A DNA stretch of 64,000 nucleotides. Source: Bradyrhizobium sp. dw_411. GTDB taxonomy: Bacteria > Pseudomonadota > Alphaproteobacteria > Rhizobiales > Xanthobacteraceae. Shown here one piece after another: positions 31,964-41,203 of this stretch. The stretch is taken from NCBI RefSeq assembly GCF_018449695.1, contig NZ_JAAVUY010000023.1:41894-105893 (forward strand). The letters are read 5' to 3'. Below the pieces are notes generated by a model, which worked only from the letters and a program-made list of their open reading frames with translations, did not search any database and was not told the origin of the DNA. The position numbers and the translations under genes are program-made. Positions within the stretch are counted from its first letter, which is position 1, and every line of letters starts with the position of its first letter.

Positions 31964-32959
31964 TCAGCCCCTGACGTTCATGTTACGCAGCACGAGGCAG
32001 GCGCCGCCGGCGCGGCGGATACGGTTGCAGAGATCGTCAGCGGCGGGGCGCGTATCGGCGCCAATGCGCACCTGATAGAATGTGCGGGTGCCCCGGCTGC
32101 GGAACACCGAACCCAAAAGGCTTGGATCCTGATCGCCAATCACTCCGCGCAATTTCGTCATCGCGCGTGAATACATCGCCAGCGCCTTGTTACGATCGAA
32201 GCCGGCCGCGAGCTGCACGCCCCACAGCCGCGCTGCGCCGAGCATCACATGCTGTTCGAGTTCGGTGACGAACGGATTGGGTGCGCGCTTGAGCAGCGCC
32301 ATCAACTCGCGGCAACTCGTGTTCGGTGCACTGTCCGGCATCTTGCCGTTCTTGCCGGCGGCAGCCCAGGCATCGACCGTATTGCCGGTGATCGCGGCGA
32401 CGTAATTGCGCGTCTCCTGCGGCATCGAGCCGGTACCCGCGAGCCATTCCTGCACCCGGCGCGGGCCGGCATTATAGGCCGCGGCGGCCAGCCCGAGATT
32501 GCCGAATTGCGTGCGCAATTCGTTGAGGAATTCGGCGGATTTCGGCAGCGCCTGTACGGGATCAAAGGGATCGAGCAGCCGGCGCTCGCTCGCGGTGCCC
32601 GGCATGAATTGCGCGATCCCCTGGGCGCGCTCGCCACGGCGCGTCATCGGTCCGATCGCGTCGGATTGAAAGCGGCTTTCCTGCCAGATCACGCGCGCGA
32701 AAAACTCCAGCGGCAAATCATTGGCTTTCGCCGCCGATTCGATCATCAGGCACATCGCCTCCCTTGTGTCGCTCTCGCGCGCACCTTCGACGACTTTCTG
32801 CGGCTCGCTTGGAACGGCAAGCTCTTCCACACTCGGACGCGCGATCCCGCCGCCGGTTCTCTCCGGCGTCGCCTCCTCCGCAATCGTCTGCGCAGCCGGC
32901 CACATCAGCATCATGACAACAGCGCCAATCGCCGTGCGCCAGGCGATACCCATTCGCAT
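31964..32959 (-). CDS. Lytic transglycosylase (SLT domain), secreted
   Basis: A 331-residue protein with a signal peptide (about 1-27). The SLT-type domain at about 75-190 has the catalytic glutamate in FFARVIWQESRFQSDAIGP, then AQGIAQFMPGTA and GLAAAAYNAGPRRVQEWL. The C-terminal part ends in a region (RTFYQVRIGADTRPAADDLC) that resembles a SPOR-like repeat for binding denuded peptidoglycan. It cleaves the glycan backbone in the periplasm. A second ATG at 32953 is possible. Confidence 0.9.
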   Translation of the reverse strand: MRMGIAWRTAIGAVVMMLMWPAAQTIAEEATPERTGGGIARPSVEELAVPSEPQKVVEGARESDTREAMCLMIESAAKANDLPLEFFARVIWQESRFQSDAIGPMTRRGERAQGIAQFMPGTASERRLLDPFDPVQALPKSAEFLNELRTQFGNLGLAAAAYNAGPRRVQEWLAGTGSMPQETRNYVAAITGNTVDAWAAAGKNGKMPDSAPNTSCRELMALLKRAPNPFVTELEQHVMLGAARLWGVQLAAGFDRNKALAMYSRAMTKLRGVIGDQDPSLLGSVFRSRGTRTFYQVRIGADTRPAADDLCNRIRRAGGACLVLRNMNVRG

Positions 32960-33068
32960 TGCAGTCCTGTTTTCCGGAAGACCAAGCTTGACAGGGAAAC
33001 ACGGCAGTCTAGCTATCTAGGAAACATGGCGCGTCTATGGGAACGCAAGACTTTGGGAGCGCAAGGAT

Positions 33069-34004
33069 ATGACCGCAGCTTCAGACGACTTGCTCGGCTT
33101 TGCCCCCGACGACGACACGCCGATCCCCTATATGGCGCGGACCCGCGAATATTATGCGGCGATCGGTTACACCACACCCTACCGCTGGGCGCATTATACC
33201 GACGCGCCGTTCCAGCCGCTGCGAAAACCGCTCAGCCAATCCCGCGTTGCCCTCGTCACCACAGCGGCCCCGTTCGATGCCGCCAAGGGCGATCAGGGTC
33301 CGGGCGCCAAATACAATGGCGGCGCCAAATTCTATACGGTCTATGACGGCGATACTTCGAAGCCGCATGATGTGCGGATTTCCCACATCGCTTATGACCG
33401 CGTGCACACCACCGCCGATGACAGCGGCACCTGGTTTCCGCTCCCCCAAATGCTGCGGCTGGCGCGCGAGGGAAAAATCCGCGAAGTCGCGCCGCGTTTC
33501 TTCGGCGCACCGACCAACCGCAGCCAGCGCGTCACGATCGAAACCGACGCACCGGAAATTCTCGCCCGCTGCCGTGCCGACGGCGTCGATGCCGCGGTGC
33601 TGGTGCCGAACTGCCCGGTCTGCCACCAGACCATCAGCCTGGTCGCCCGGCATCTCGAGGCCAACGGGATTTCCACGGTCGTGATGGGCTGCGCAAAAGA
33701 CATCGTCGAGCACGCCGCGGTGCCGCGCTTTCTGTTCAGCGATTTTCCGCTCGGCAATTCCGCGGGCAAGCCGCAGGACCCCGTTTCGCAAGCCCGGACG
33801 ATCGAGCTGGCGCTGCGGGTGCTCGAGACCGCGCCCGGCCCGCAAACCACGGTGCAGTCCCCGCTGCGCTGGCGTGCCGATGCCGCCTGGAAGCGCGACT
33901 ACAACAACATCGCACTCCTCAGCGCCGAGGAACTGGCCCGGCGGCGGCGCGAGTTCGACGCCCAGAAGGAAATCGCGCGCGGATTGCGCGACACCGCGGC
34001 GTAA
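33069..34004 (+). CDS. Glycine/betaine reductase selenoprotein B-like protein, Cys form
   Basis: A 311-residue protein matching the GrdB/PrdB-like family (YAAIGYTTPYRWAHYTDAPF, VALVTTAAPFDAAKG, DVRISHIAYDRVHTTADDSG, VLVPNCPVCHQTISLVARHL, IVEHAAVPRFLFSDFPLGNS). In glycine reductase the equivalent centre is a selenocysteine; here the centre reads CPVC and no in-frame UGA is present. The rest of a glycine reductase complex is absent. It probably has a different thiol chemistry in this aerobic lineage (inference). Confidence 0.8.
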   Translation: MTAASDDLLGFAPDDDTPIPYMARTREYYAAIGYTTPYRWAHYTDAPFQPLRKPLSQSRVALVTTAAPFDAAKGDQGPGAKYNGGAKFYTVYDGDTSKPHDVRISHIAYDRVHTTADDSGTWFPLPQMLRLAREGKIREVAPRFFGAPTNRSQRVTIETDAPEILARCRADGVDAAVLVPNCPVCHQTISLVARHLEANGISTVVMGCAKDIVEHAAVPRFLFSDFPLGNSAGKPQDPVSQARTIELALRVLETAPGPQTTVQSPLRWRADAAWKRDYNNIALLSAEELARRRREFDAQKEIARGLRDTAA

Positions 34005-34160
34005 ATCCCGCCAAAAACGCCCAAAACTCCCGGAAATCGCGATTTCTCGAGCCGACATCGGTTTACGTTAACGCCGCATTTTACCGGTGGCGGGGTTCCA
34101 CCGGCGGTAAAGCCGCGTAAAAGTGCAATATCTTTAGTGGATTGCCGGGAGTTTTATTCG

Positions 34161-34514
34161 ATGTTGGATCGACGCCAGAGCGCGCGCGACAAGGTTATCT
34201 TTGGCGGGGTCGCCAAGACCGACGACAGCAGCGCGTCCCGGGATTGTGTCGTCCGCAACATCTCCGAAACCGGCGCCAACCTCGAATTCAGCAGCGACTT
34301 TCGGCTTCCCAAAGAGCAGATGATGCTGACCATCGCGCGCAAGGGTCGCTCCTTCCTGGCCAAGATCGTCTGGTGGCGCGATAATTTCGTCGGCGTTGCC
34401 TTCCATGGGGAAGCCCCCTCCGCCCCCGTCTCCGATATCGAGGAACGGCTGCGCCAAAGCGAAATAAAAAAGCGCCAGTTGCAGCGCCGCATCAAACAAC
34501 TTTTAGAGGGCTGA
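34161..34514 (+). CDS. PilZ domain protein
   Basis: A 118-residue protein with the c-di-GMP-binding PilZ pattern: RRQSARDKV with the RxxxR-type arginine motif near the N-terminus, CVVRNISETGANLEFS ((D/N)xSxxG) and a following barrel, then a basic coiled tail from about 95. It could be an effector for c-di-GMP made by PleD or other cyclases. I prefer ATG 34161 to an upstream GTG. Confidence 0.85.
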   Translation: MLDRRQSARDKVIFGGVAKTDDSSASRDCVVRNISETGANLEFSSDFRLPKEQMMLTIARKGRSFLAKIVWWRDNFVGVAFHGEAPSAPVSDIEERLRQSEIKKRQLQRRIKQLLEG

Positions 34515-34600
34515 GGTCTTTAGAGGGTTGACGCGCCGGACCGAGGGCTGTCTTCCTTAGGCTTCGAACAAGAAGCCTCAGGGAAGAAGCTCGGGAAGTC

Positions 34601-35800
34601 ATGCGCGCACTCTCATTGATTTTAGTCTCGGCCGCTATTTGCTGCATCAGCCAAACCGCATCGGCCCAAACCGCCGATCGCACCATCGACGAAATCAAGA
34701 CCGAAACCCTCGCCCGGGCGCAGACTGGGGCTTACCCCGCGCTGGGCATCCAGCCCGGCGACGCCAGCGATGCGCTTGGCCGCCTCAAAACCCGCGATCC
34801 CGACGAATGGGCCGCCGCCTGGAGCGCGGTCGCCGATGGCTACATGGCCAAGGCGCGCGCCGCGAGCGACCCGAAAGAAGCTGACGCCAATTACCTCCGG
34901 GCCTGGCGGCTGTATTATTTCGGGCAATGGCCCTCGCCGACCTCGGCGGGGAAACAGGCGGCGTACCAGCGCGCCGTCGATGCATATTTGTTGCACGCCA
35001 AATATTTCGATCCGCCGCTTGAGGTCGTGCACATTCCCTATGAGGGCAAGGAAATCGTCGGCTATTTACGGCTGCCGGCTAACGCCCCTCGCCCGGTGCC
35101 GCTGGTGCTGGCGATTTCAGGCCTCGACAGCCGCAAGGAAACCGTCGCGGAAACCTATACCGCGGCGTTGCCCGAAGGCATCGGCTTCTTCGCGGTCGAC
35201 AGTCCCGGCACCGGACAGGCGCCGCGCAAGGCGGACGAGACCGCCGACCAGATGTATTCGCGCGTGCTCGATTATCTCGCGACCCGGCCGGAGATCGACA
35301 AGAACCGCATCCTGGTGCACGGCCAGAGCTTTGGCGCCTATTGGGCGGCGAAGCTCGCGCGTACCGAAGCGAAGCGCCTGCTGGGCGCGGTCACGCAGTC
35401 GCCGCCGACCCATCGTACCTTCCAGCCAGATTTCTTCCGCAGCCGGATGTACACCCGCGAATATCTGTTCGACCTGGTGCCAGCGAACCTGTTTGTGTAC
35501 GGCCTGAAGTCGGCGGACGAGTTGATCGCGTTCCTGCCCAAGATGTCACTGCAGGCGCAGGATTTGCTCGGCAAGCCGGCGGCGCCGATGCTGGTGGTGG
35601 GCGGCACCAAGGATACGCAGGTGCCGATCGACGATCTCGAATTGCTCATCAATAGCGGCAGCGAACCCCGCGAGGCCTGGATCAACCCGGTGGGCGGACA
35701 CATGGGCCGCAGCACGCCGGCATGGCCGGATCCGGTGATTTTCAGGAAAGTCATCCTGCCCTGGGAAGTGCGGCACCTCGGGCTGAAGACAGCGCCGTAA
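34601..35800 (+). CDS. Secreted alpha/beta hydrolase (FrsA-like esterase)
   Basis: A 399-residue protein with a signal peptide (1-22, cleaved after TASA). It has an N-terminal helical segment and an alpha/beta-hydrolase domain with the nucleophile in HGQSFGAYW (Ser near 243), the acid in GGTKDTQVP (near 338) and the catalytic His in GGHMGRS (near 367). The oxyanion region is AISGLDSRKE. It belongs with DUF1100/FrsA-type and dipeptidyl-peptidase-like hydrolases; the substrate is unknown. The upstream 100 bp include a GAAGCTCGGGAAGTC leader. Confidence 0.85.
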   Translation: MRALSLILVSAAICCISQTASAQTADRTIDEIKTETLARAQTGAYPALGIQPGDASDALGRLKTRDPDEWAAAWSAVADGYMAKARAASDPKEADANYLRAWRLYYFGQWPSPTSAGKQAAYQRAVDAYLLHAKYFDPPLEVVHIPYEGKEIVGYLRLPANAPRPVPLVLAISGLDSRKETVAETYTAALPEGIGFFAVDSPGTGQAPRKADETADQMYSRVLDYLATRPEIDKNRILVHGQSFGAYWAAKLARTEAKRLLGAVTQSPPTHRTFQPDFFRSRMYTREYLFDLVPANLFVYGLKSADELIAFLPKMSLQAQDLLGKPAAPMLVVGGTKDTQVPIDDLELLINSGSEPREAWINPVGGHMGRSTPAWPDPVIFRKVILPWEVRHLGLKTAP

Positions 35801-35984
35801 GTCCGGCGCGGGCGCACCCGTCGCGGCAATTCCATTTTTGAGCGGGCCCTCCAAGTCCGCCAGCAGGCGTCAACATGCCGCTGGCAACGCGACCGCTATG
35901 CTGTAAGCTTTGTAGCGGATTGGCCGGTCTCTTCCGTCCGGCTGCTGCAATGCAAACAAAAAAACAAAGTTTGGAGGATTCCCG

Positions 35985-37013
35985 ATGCGAGCAGCTCCGA
36001 CGAGCCGCGTCCGTTTCAGTCGCCGCACGCTTCTGCGAGCGGGTGCCGGCATGGCCGGCATTCTCGCCAGCGGCCGCGCCCCGGCCTTCGCGCAGACCCA
36101 ACCCAAGAAGCTGGTGTTCGCCCATATCAACGCGGTTCCGGAATCGGCTGCGGTCGCGTTCGACTGGATGGCAAAGGAATTGACCGCGCGATCCAATGGC
36201 GCGCTTGAAATGCAGTTCTTCGGCAAGACCCTGATCCCGCAAGAGCTGGAGATCATGAACGCGGTGAAGTCCGGCAGCATCGCGATGGGCAGCCCGGCGG
36301 GCGCCGCCGCCACCGTATTTCCGGAAATGGGCGCGTTGCTGGTGCCCTATCTGGTCAAGGATTACACGTCGGCCTACGCGATGCTCAACGGACGGATCGG
36401 CGACAAGATCAGCCACGAGATCGAGGACAAGTACAAGCTCAAGGTGCTCTGCTATTTCGATTACGGCTTCCGCCATTTCTGGACCGCGAAAAAGCCGATC
36501 GTCGAGCCAAAGGACCTGCGCGGCCTGAAAATCCGCGTGCAGCAATCCAAGATCTTCGGCGACACCATCAATGGCCTCGGCGGCAACGCGGTGCCGATGG
36601 CGTATGGCGAGGTCGTCACCGCCGCCAAGCAGGGCGTGATCGACGGCGGCGATCTTCCGGTGGTCAACATGAAAGCGCTGAAGATCTACGAGGTGTCGAA
36701 ATACGCGTCCCTCACTTATCACAATTACGGTCCGACCAACGCGGTGATGAATCTCGAAATCTGGAACGGGCTCACATCCGATCAGCAGAAGCTGGTGATG
36801 GAGCTCTCCCGCACCGCGCAGGAAAAGACCCGGCAGGCGACGGAGTCGGTCGATAATTTCAAAGAGGCCAAGCTGTTGCTGGAGCCGCTCGGCATGACCG
36901 TAGTCGAATCCGATGTCGATGCCTTCCGCAAGGTGGCGCAGCAGAAGATCTGGCCGGCCTATAAGGGCCAGTACGGCGCATTGTGGGACGAGATCGAGGG
37001 CTTCAAGGCCTGA
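35985..37013 (+). CDS. dctP: TRAP transporter substrate-binding protein (DctP family)
   Basis: A 342-residue periplasmic protein with a twin-arginine signal (RRTLLRAGAGMAGILASGRA). The mature part has KKLVFAHINAVPESAAVAFD, EMQFFGKTLIPQELE, GLKIRVQQSKIFGDTINGLG and PMAYGEVVTAAKQGVIDGG, a typical DctP solute receptor with the conserved arginine (R178 region) that binds a carboxylate. The gene is followed by an attenuating hairpin before dctQM, so it is probably expressed in excess over the membrane subunits. Confidence 0.94.
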   Translation: MRAAPTSRVRFSRRTLLRAGAGMAGILASGRAPAFAQTQPKKLVFAHINAVPESAAVAFDWMAKELTARSNGALEMQFFGKTLIPQELEIMNAVKSGSIAMGSPAGAAATVFPEMGALLVPYLVKDYTSAYAMLNGRIGDKISHEIEDKYKLKVLCYFDYGFRHFWTAKKPIVEPKDLRGLKIRVQQSKIFGDTINGLGGNAVPMAYGEVVTAAKQGVIDGGDLPVVNMKALKIYEVSKYASLTYHNYGPTNAVMNLEIWNGLTSDQQKLVMELSRTAQEKTRQATESVDNFKEAKLLLEPLGMTVVESDVDAFRKVAQQKIWPAYKGQYGALWDEIEGFKA

Positions 37014-37026
37014 CAATCAACAGCGA

Positions 37027-37058
37027 GGCCGAAGCTCACAGCTTCGGCCCCGTTTCTT
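37027..37058 (+). terminator. Hairpin between dctP and dctQ
   Basis: Nine-bp stem GGCCGAAGC/GCTTCGGCC (37027-37035 with 37041-37049), 5-nt loop, then CCGTTTCTTT. The T-run is interrupted, so it is likely a partial terminator. Confidence 0.6.
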
Positions 37059-37103
37059 TAACTTCTCCACCCCCAACCATCCCTGTCCGGAATTCCCTGG
37101 CGC

Positions 37104-37601
37104 ATGCTGCGTACCCTCTCAGCCGTCCCGAAATTTGCGGTCACGGCGCTGATCATCATTGCCATCGTCAATTTGCTGGTCGGCGTGATCCTGCGCTATT
37201 TCGTCGGCGCCATCACCGACTGGCTCGATGTCGACCCGATATCCTTTACCTGGGTCGAGGAAGTCGGCGAGTTCTCGCTGGCGTGGCTGACGCTGATCGG
37301 TGCGGCGATCGGCATCCAGTCGCGTTCGCATTTCGCGCTCGCCGTATTCGTGCATCGCCTGCCGCAGACCGCGCAGCTCTGGATCCACCGCTTCAATCAC
37401 GCGCTGATCATGGGCGTCGGCGCGCTCACGGCGTGGTACGGCTTCAAGCTCTGCCTGCTCAACCGCACCATCACCACGCCCGGGCTCGAGATCAATCTCG
37501 CCTGGCTCTACGCGTCCTCGGTGGTCGGCGGCATTTTGATCGTCATCTACGGTTTCGCAACGATGATCTCCCCGCTGCCGCAAGGCGATCCCCAGCACTG
37601 A
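37104..37601 (+). CDS. dctQ: TRAP transporter small permease (DctQ family)
   Basis: A 165-residue membrane protein with four helices (ALIIIAIVNLLVGVILRYFV, FTWVEEVGEFSLAWLTLIGA, HALIMGVGALTAWYGFKLCL, and a C-terminal helix). The EE(V)GEFSLAWLTLIG motif is typical of DctQ. It couples to DctM; the two genes are 13 bp apart. Confidence 0.92.
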   Translation: MLRTLSAVPKFAVTALIIIAIVNLLVGVILRYFVGAITDWLDVDPISFTWVEEVGEFSLAWLTLIGAAIGIQSRSHFALAVFVHRLPQTAQLWIHRFNHALIMGVGALTAWYGFKLCLLNRTITTPGLEINLAWLYASSVVGGILIVIYGFATMISPLPQGDPQH

Positions 37602-37613
37602 GACGGACCCTTC

Positions 37614-38897
37614 ATGCTGCTTGCGACAGTCGCCATCGTCTTTGCCGTATTGATCTTGCTCTCGATGCCGATCGTGTTCGCGCTCGGCGTGGCCGGGATC
37701 GCGGGCCTGTGGATCGGCGGTTACCCGATGCAGCAGCTTTCCTCCGCGCTGGTGTCGGGCTCGCAAAGCTGGGTGCTGCTCGCGATCCCCGCCTTTGTGT
37801 TTGCGGGCAATCTGATGGAACGCTGCGGCATGAGCCACGCGCTGGTGGAGCTGGCGCGCGCCCTGATCGGCTGGGTCAAGGGCGGACTCGGCATGTCCGT
37901 GATCGTGGTGGCGTACTTCTTCTCGGACATTTGCGGATCGAAAATGGCTGAGGTCTCCGCGCTCGGCTCCGCGCTGATGCCGCCGCTGACCAAAGCCGGC
38001 TACGATCCGCGCGATTCCGCCTCGCTGATCGCGGCCGGCACCGCGATGGGCATGCTGGTGCCGCCGGCGATCTTCATGATCGTGATCGCACAGGTTACCA
38101 ACACTTCGGCGGTGACGCTGTTCGTCGCGGGGTTCGTCCCGGCCGTGGTGATCATGCTGTGCCTGATGGCCGTGGTGTATGTCCGCGCCCGCCAGAACGA
38201 CTGGCCGGTCGATTCCCGGCCGAGCCTCAACCGCCTCGGCCATGCGTTGTTGCACGCCGCGGTGCCGATGGTGGTGCCGTTTGTGATCCTCGCCGGCTTC
38301 ATCCTTGGCATCATCACCGCGACCGAAGCCGGTGCGGTGGTCGCGGGCTATGCCTTCCTCGCCGCCAAGCTCTATTACCGCAACGTCTCGTGGCGCGAGA
38401 TGGGCCAGATCGCCTACGACAGCGCGATCCTCACCGCGGCCGTGGTGTTCCTGCTCGCGGTCGCCTCGGTCTATCAATATCTGATGGGCGTCAGCGGCGT
38501 GCCGCAATTGCTGGGCCAGGTGCTTGAACCGCTGAAGGGCCATCCCTGGCTGTTTCTGATCGGAACGGCTGCGATGAGCTGCCTGTTCGGCATGGTGCTG
38601 GAAGGCCTGCCCGCCGCGGTCGTGCTGATCCCGGTGGTGTTTCCGATCGCGGAGGCGATGGGGATCGACCCGATCCATTTCAACATCGTGCAAACCGCCG
38701 CCGTCGGCATCGGCCTGTTCCTGCCGCCGATGGGCGTCGGGCTATTGATGGCGCTGCGCTTCGCCAAACTCGGCGTCGGAGAACACTTTCGCACCTATGT
38801 GCCGTATATGCTGGCGCTGTTTGCCGGACTGCTGCTGATCATCTGCATCCCTGCTATCAGCCTGACATTGCCGCGGCTGGCGGGCTTGATGCGATAG
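37614..38897 (+). CDS. dctM: TRAP transporter large permease (DctM family)
   Basis: A 427-residue protein with about twelve membrane segments. Motifs include FAGNLMERCGMSHALVEL, VVAYFFSDICGSKMAEVSAL, AGTAMGMLVPPAIFMIVIA and TATEAG-like ITATEAGAVVAGYA. It is the Na+-coupled transport subunit of the TRAP system with the DctP receptor and DctQ. The substrate is unknown; organic acids are usual. Confidence 0.93.
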   Translation: MLLATVAIVFAVLILLSMPIVFALGVAGIAGLWIGGYPMQQLSSALVSGSQSWVLLAIPAFVFAGNLMERCGMSHALVELARALIGWVKGGLGMSVIVVAYFFSDICGSKMAEVSALGSALMPPLTKAGYDPRDSASLIAAGTAMGMLVPPAIFMIVIAQVTNTSAVTLFVAGFVPAVVIMLCLMAVVYVRARQNDWPVDSRPSLNRLGHALLHAAVPMVVPFVILAGFILGIITATEAGAVVAGYAFLAAKLYYRNVSWREMGQIAYDSAILTAAVVFLLAVASVYQYLMGVSGVPQLLGQVLEPLKGHPWLFLIGTAAMSCLFGMVLEGLPAAVVLIPVVFPIAEAMGIDPIHFNIVQTAAVGIGLFLPPMGVGLLMALRFAKLGVGEHFRTYVPYMLALFAGLLLIICIPAISLTLPRLAGLMR

Positions 38898-38930
38898 TGC
38901 GCGCCTTTAAGTAGAATAAGCCTGTGCCAT

Positions 38931-39362
38931 TCAGGCCTGCGAAGGTGGCACCGGTATCAGCCCGTAGCGCAGCATGGTTTCTTTCATTTTCGCGGGGTCA
39001 GGCGTCGGGGCCGACAGCAGCCCCGCCATATCCTTGAAATATTGCGGGCCCAATACGCCGGGGCTCAACACGCAAAGGCACGACGCCGGCGCTTGCGTCC
39101 GGTTGTTGAAGCCATGCACAATACCGCGCTTGATGAACACGGTTTCGCCGGGGTCGAGGTCAACATCCCGGCCGTCAACACGCCAGGTCGTCTTGCCGGT
39201 CAGTCCGTAAATGGTCTCATCCCAGCTTTCATGATAATGCGGGATAGGCATCCGCCCGTTGGGCTGCACGGTCATCTCGAACATGTCGAGACTGCCGGCC
39301 GTCTCGTCCTTGCTGTAGAAAAATCGGAGCTGGAGGGGACCAAGATTGATGGTTTCAGCCAT
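38931..39362 (-). CDS. Cupin-domain protein
   Basis: A 143-residue single-cupin protein with both motifs: MPIPHYHESWDETIYGLTG (metal-binding His/His/Glu, PHYHESWDE) and DLDPGETVFIKRGIVHGFNN. Metal-dependent enzymes and sugar-binding proteins share this fold; the function is unknown. Convergent with the TRAP operon. Confidence 0.88.
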   Translation of the reverse strand: MAETINLGPLQLRFFYSKDETAGSLDMFEMTVQPNGRMPIPHYHESWDETIYGLTGKTTWRVDGRDVDLDPGETVFIKRGIVHGFNNRTQAPASCLCVLSPGVLGPQYFKDMAGLLSAPTPDPAKMKETMLRYGLIPVPPSQA

Positions 39363-39585
39363 GATGCATTGCTCTCCCGGCTCACAGCCGCGCCATCGTC
39401 AGACCAAATCGTAGCGTCCCGCAAAAGCCGGCGCAATCTTGGCGCTGGCATGCTTTTTGAAACCCCCGGGACCCCGCCATTTTTACCCCTCTATTGCGCT
39501 TCACTGCTTTCGGGGAGTCAGGTACTGATTTAAGGAAGCAGGTGGTTTCGGGCATTCCAACCGTTGATATTACGGGTACGCTTTT

Positions 39586-40167
39586 ATGTCTTTTCGATCG
39601 AGCATGAAGATGCGCCTGTTAGGGTCGGCCTGTACTATTGCCATTCTTGCGGCTTCATTTGTTGCGCGCGCCGAGGAGTCGAAACCTCCGGAACCGGTCA
39701 CCATCGTTCTCGCCGTGATGTCGGGGAAATGCACGATCCTGAAAGTCGCGGGCCGCGATTTCGGATGCCGGGCGATGGCCTTCTTTCAAACCGAGGAGGG
39801 CCGCGCCAATTTTGTCATCGCGCTCGACGACCCCGCCGACAACAGCCACATCATCACCTTCTCAGGCGATAACGGCCGCAGACCCCAGGACAATCTCTAC
39901 GAACTGCCGATCGATCGCATGCTGCTGAAATCCAAGGACCGGCCGAAGGTGGATGGGCTGCCGGTGGCGGAGATCGAACTCTCCGCCGGGATGTGCAAAC
40001 AGGTCGGAAATTTCGCAACGAGGCTGGTGTCCAGCGTCTCCTGCAGCGCGACCGATAAAAACGGCCAGAAGTACGATCTGCAATATGAGTCCGATGGCTC
40101 ACCGATGGAGGTGAGACGAGTCAGGCAGACCAAGACCGGACGGCCCGCAGTTTCGCCGTTCGACTAG
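39586..40167 (+). CDS. Hypothetical secreted protein
   Basis: A 193-residue protein with a signal peptide (SACTIAILAASFVARAEE). The mature part has three cysteines around CTILKVAGRDFGCRAMAF, one at MCKQVG and one at SVSCSATDK, which could form disulfides. The pattern CxIxxxxGxxFxC with predicted beta strands is common in rhizobial secreted unknowns. No function can be assigned. It is convergent with the next gene. Confidence 0.75.
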   Translation: MSFRSSMKMRLLGSACTIAILAASFVARAEESKPPEPVTIVLAVMSGKCTILKVAGRDFGCRAMAFFQTEEGRANFVIALDDPADNSHIITFSGDNGRRPQDNLYELPIDRMLLKSKDRPKVDGLPVAEIELSAGMCKQVGNFATRLVSSVSCSATDKNGQKYDLQYESDGSPMEVRRVRQTKTGRPAVSPFD

Positions 40168-40170
40168 GCG

Positions 40171-41154
40171 CTATTTTTCCATCGCCGCAGCCAGCAAAGC
40201 CTGCGCTTGCTTTGTCGCTTCGATAAAGGATGGCTGCTGTGGCGCGCGCTGTGTGAAGCAGCGCATATATTCATCGTCGCCGCGCTGACGAAGATCGCCG
40301 AGCCTGTCGTAAGCCTTCTTGTCGATTTTCTTGGATTGAAAATCAGCGTAGGCCTGCTCCGACCGTTTATTGTAATCGGCCAGGATGGCGAGACAGGCGT
40401 CGATCTTGACCGGAGGTTCTATCGATCCATAAACGATATAAACCCTGTCCGCGGTGACAGCGGAAACGAACGCTTCATCCGCCGCCTCGGGCGTTGCGTC
40501 CTGGGTTCGTCCCGCCAGCATCGCGTAGGCCAGCACCGCATCCTGCGGTGTGGCGATCGGCAAATTGCCGAAATTGACCACCGCGGCGCCGGTCGAAATC
40601 GCCTGGGTATAGAAGCTGCCATCCTTGAGCGCCACGCCGATCTGTTGCGGCACATTCTTGACGCCCTTGTCGTACCAATCCTTGTGGCCGTGCAGCCAGC
40701 GCTCAAACATCGTCGGCGTCGTAACGATGATATAGGCCTTGGGCTGGACGTATTCGCCGGCGGCATCCTTGGTGCCGGGCTTCTCGCCGTTCTTGCCGGT
40801 CTCGGCCTCGAAGCGGAGCCCATCGAGCATGCCGAATCCCTCGTCGCCCTTGGATAGCGTATCGAGGTTGAGTTTGGCTGGACCAAATCCCTTGTAAGTG
40901 CGTTCCCCCAGGATAGCCGTCATCTGAGTCGTCAGATCGGCGACGACGACAGCCTCTGCCTTGCTGGCGGCTTCGTAGTTGTTGCCGTCGAATATCGGCT
41001 GAAGCTTCTTGATCGCGGCGTCACGGGTCGCGATGTAGCGCTCCTCCGGCGTGGGTTTGAGCGGTGCAGCAAAGGAGCTGGAAAGCATTGCAACGAAGCA
41101 AGCGGCTGCGATGGAAGCAGCACCGGAGAACCTGGGTAACATGTCAGCTTTCAC
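40171..41154 (-). CDS. Hypothetical periplasmic protein
   Basis: A 327-residue protein with a signal peptide (about 1-30, ending SFAA). The mature part has a helical N-terminal region, a beta-rich middle (KAYIIVTTPTMFERWLHGHK and PQQIGVALKDGSFYTQAIST), and an EF-like charged C-terminal region ending DDEYMRCFTQRAP. I do not recognise a domain; it resembles conserved Bradyrhizobium proteins of unknown function. Confidence 0.7.
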   Translation of the reverse strand: MKADMLPRFSGAASIAAACFVAMLSSSFAAPLKPTPEERYIATRDAAIKKLQPIFDGNNYEAASKAEAVVVADLTTQMTAILGERTYKGFGPAKLNLDTLSKGDEGFGMLDGLRFEAETGKNGEKPGTKDAAGEYVQPKAYIIVTTPTMFERWLHGHKDWYDKGVKNVPQQIGVALKDGSFYTQAISTGAAVVNFGNLPIATPQDAVLAYAMLAGRTQDATPEAADEAFVSAVTADRVYIVYGSIEPPVKIDACLAILADYNKRSEQAYADFQSKKIDKKAYDRLGDLRQRGDDEYMRCFTQRAPQQPSFIEATKQAQALLAAAMEK

Positions 41155-41203
41155 CTGGACGATGGAACGTTCTGGCGTTTGTCGATCCGACGGAACGTCC
41201 GGT

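Noticed and set aside
37119..38693. Long open frame of 524 codons antisense to dctQM
   Set aside because: His/Asp/Arg-rich shadow of hydrophobic codons on the other strand; both plus-strand genes are certain.
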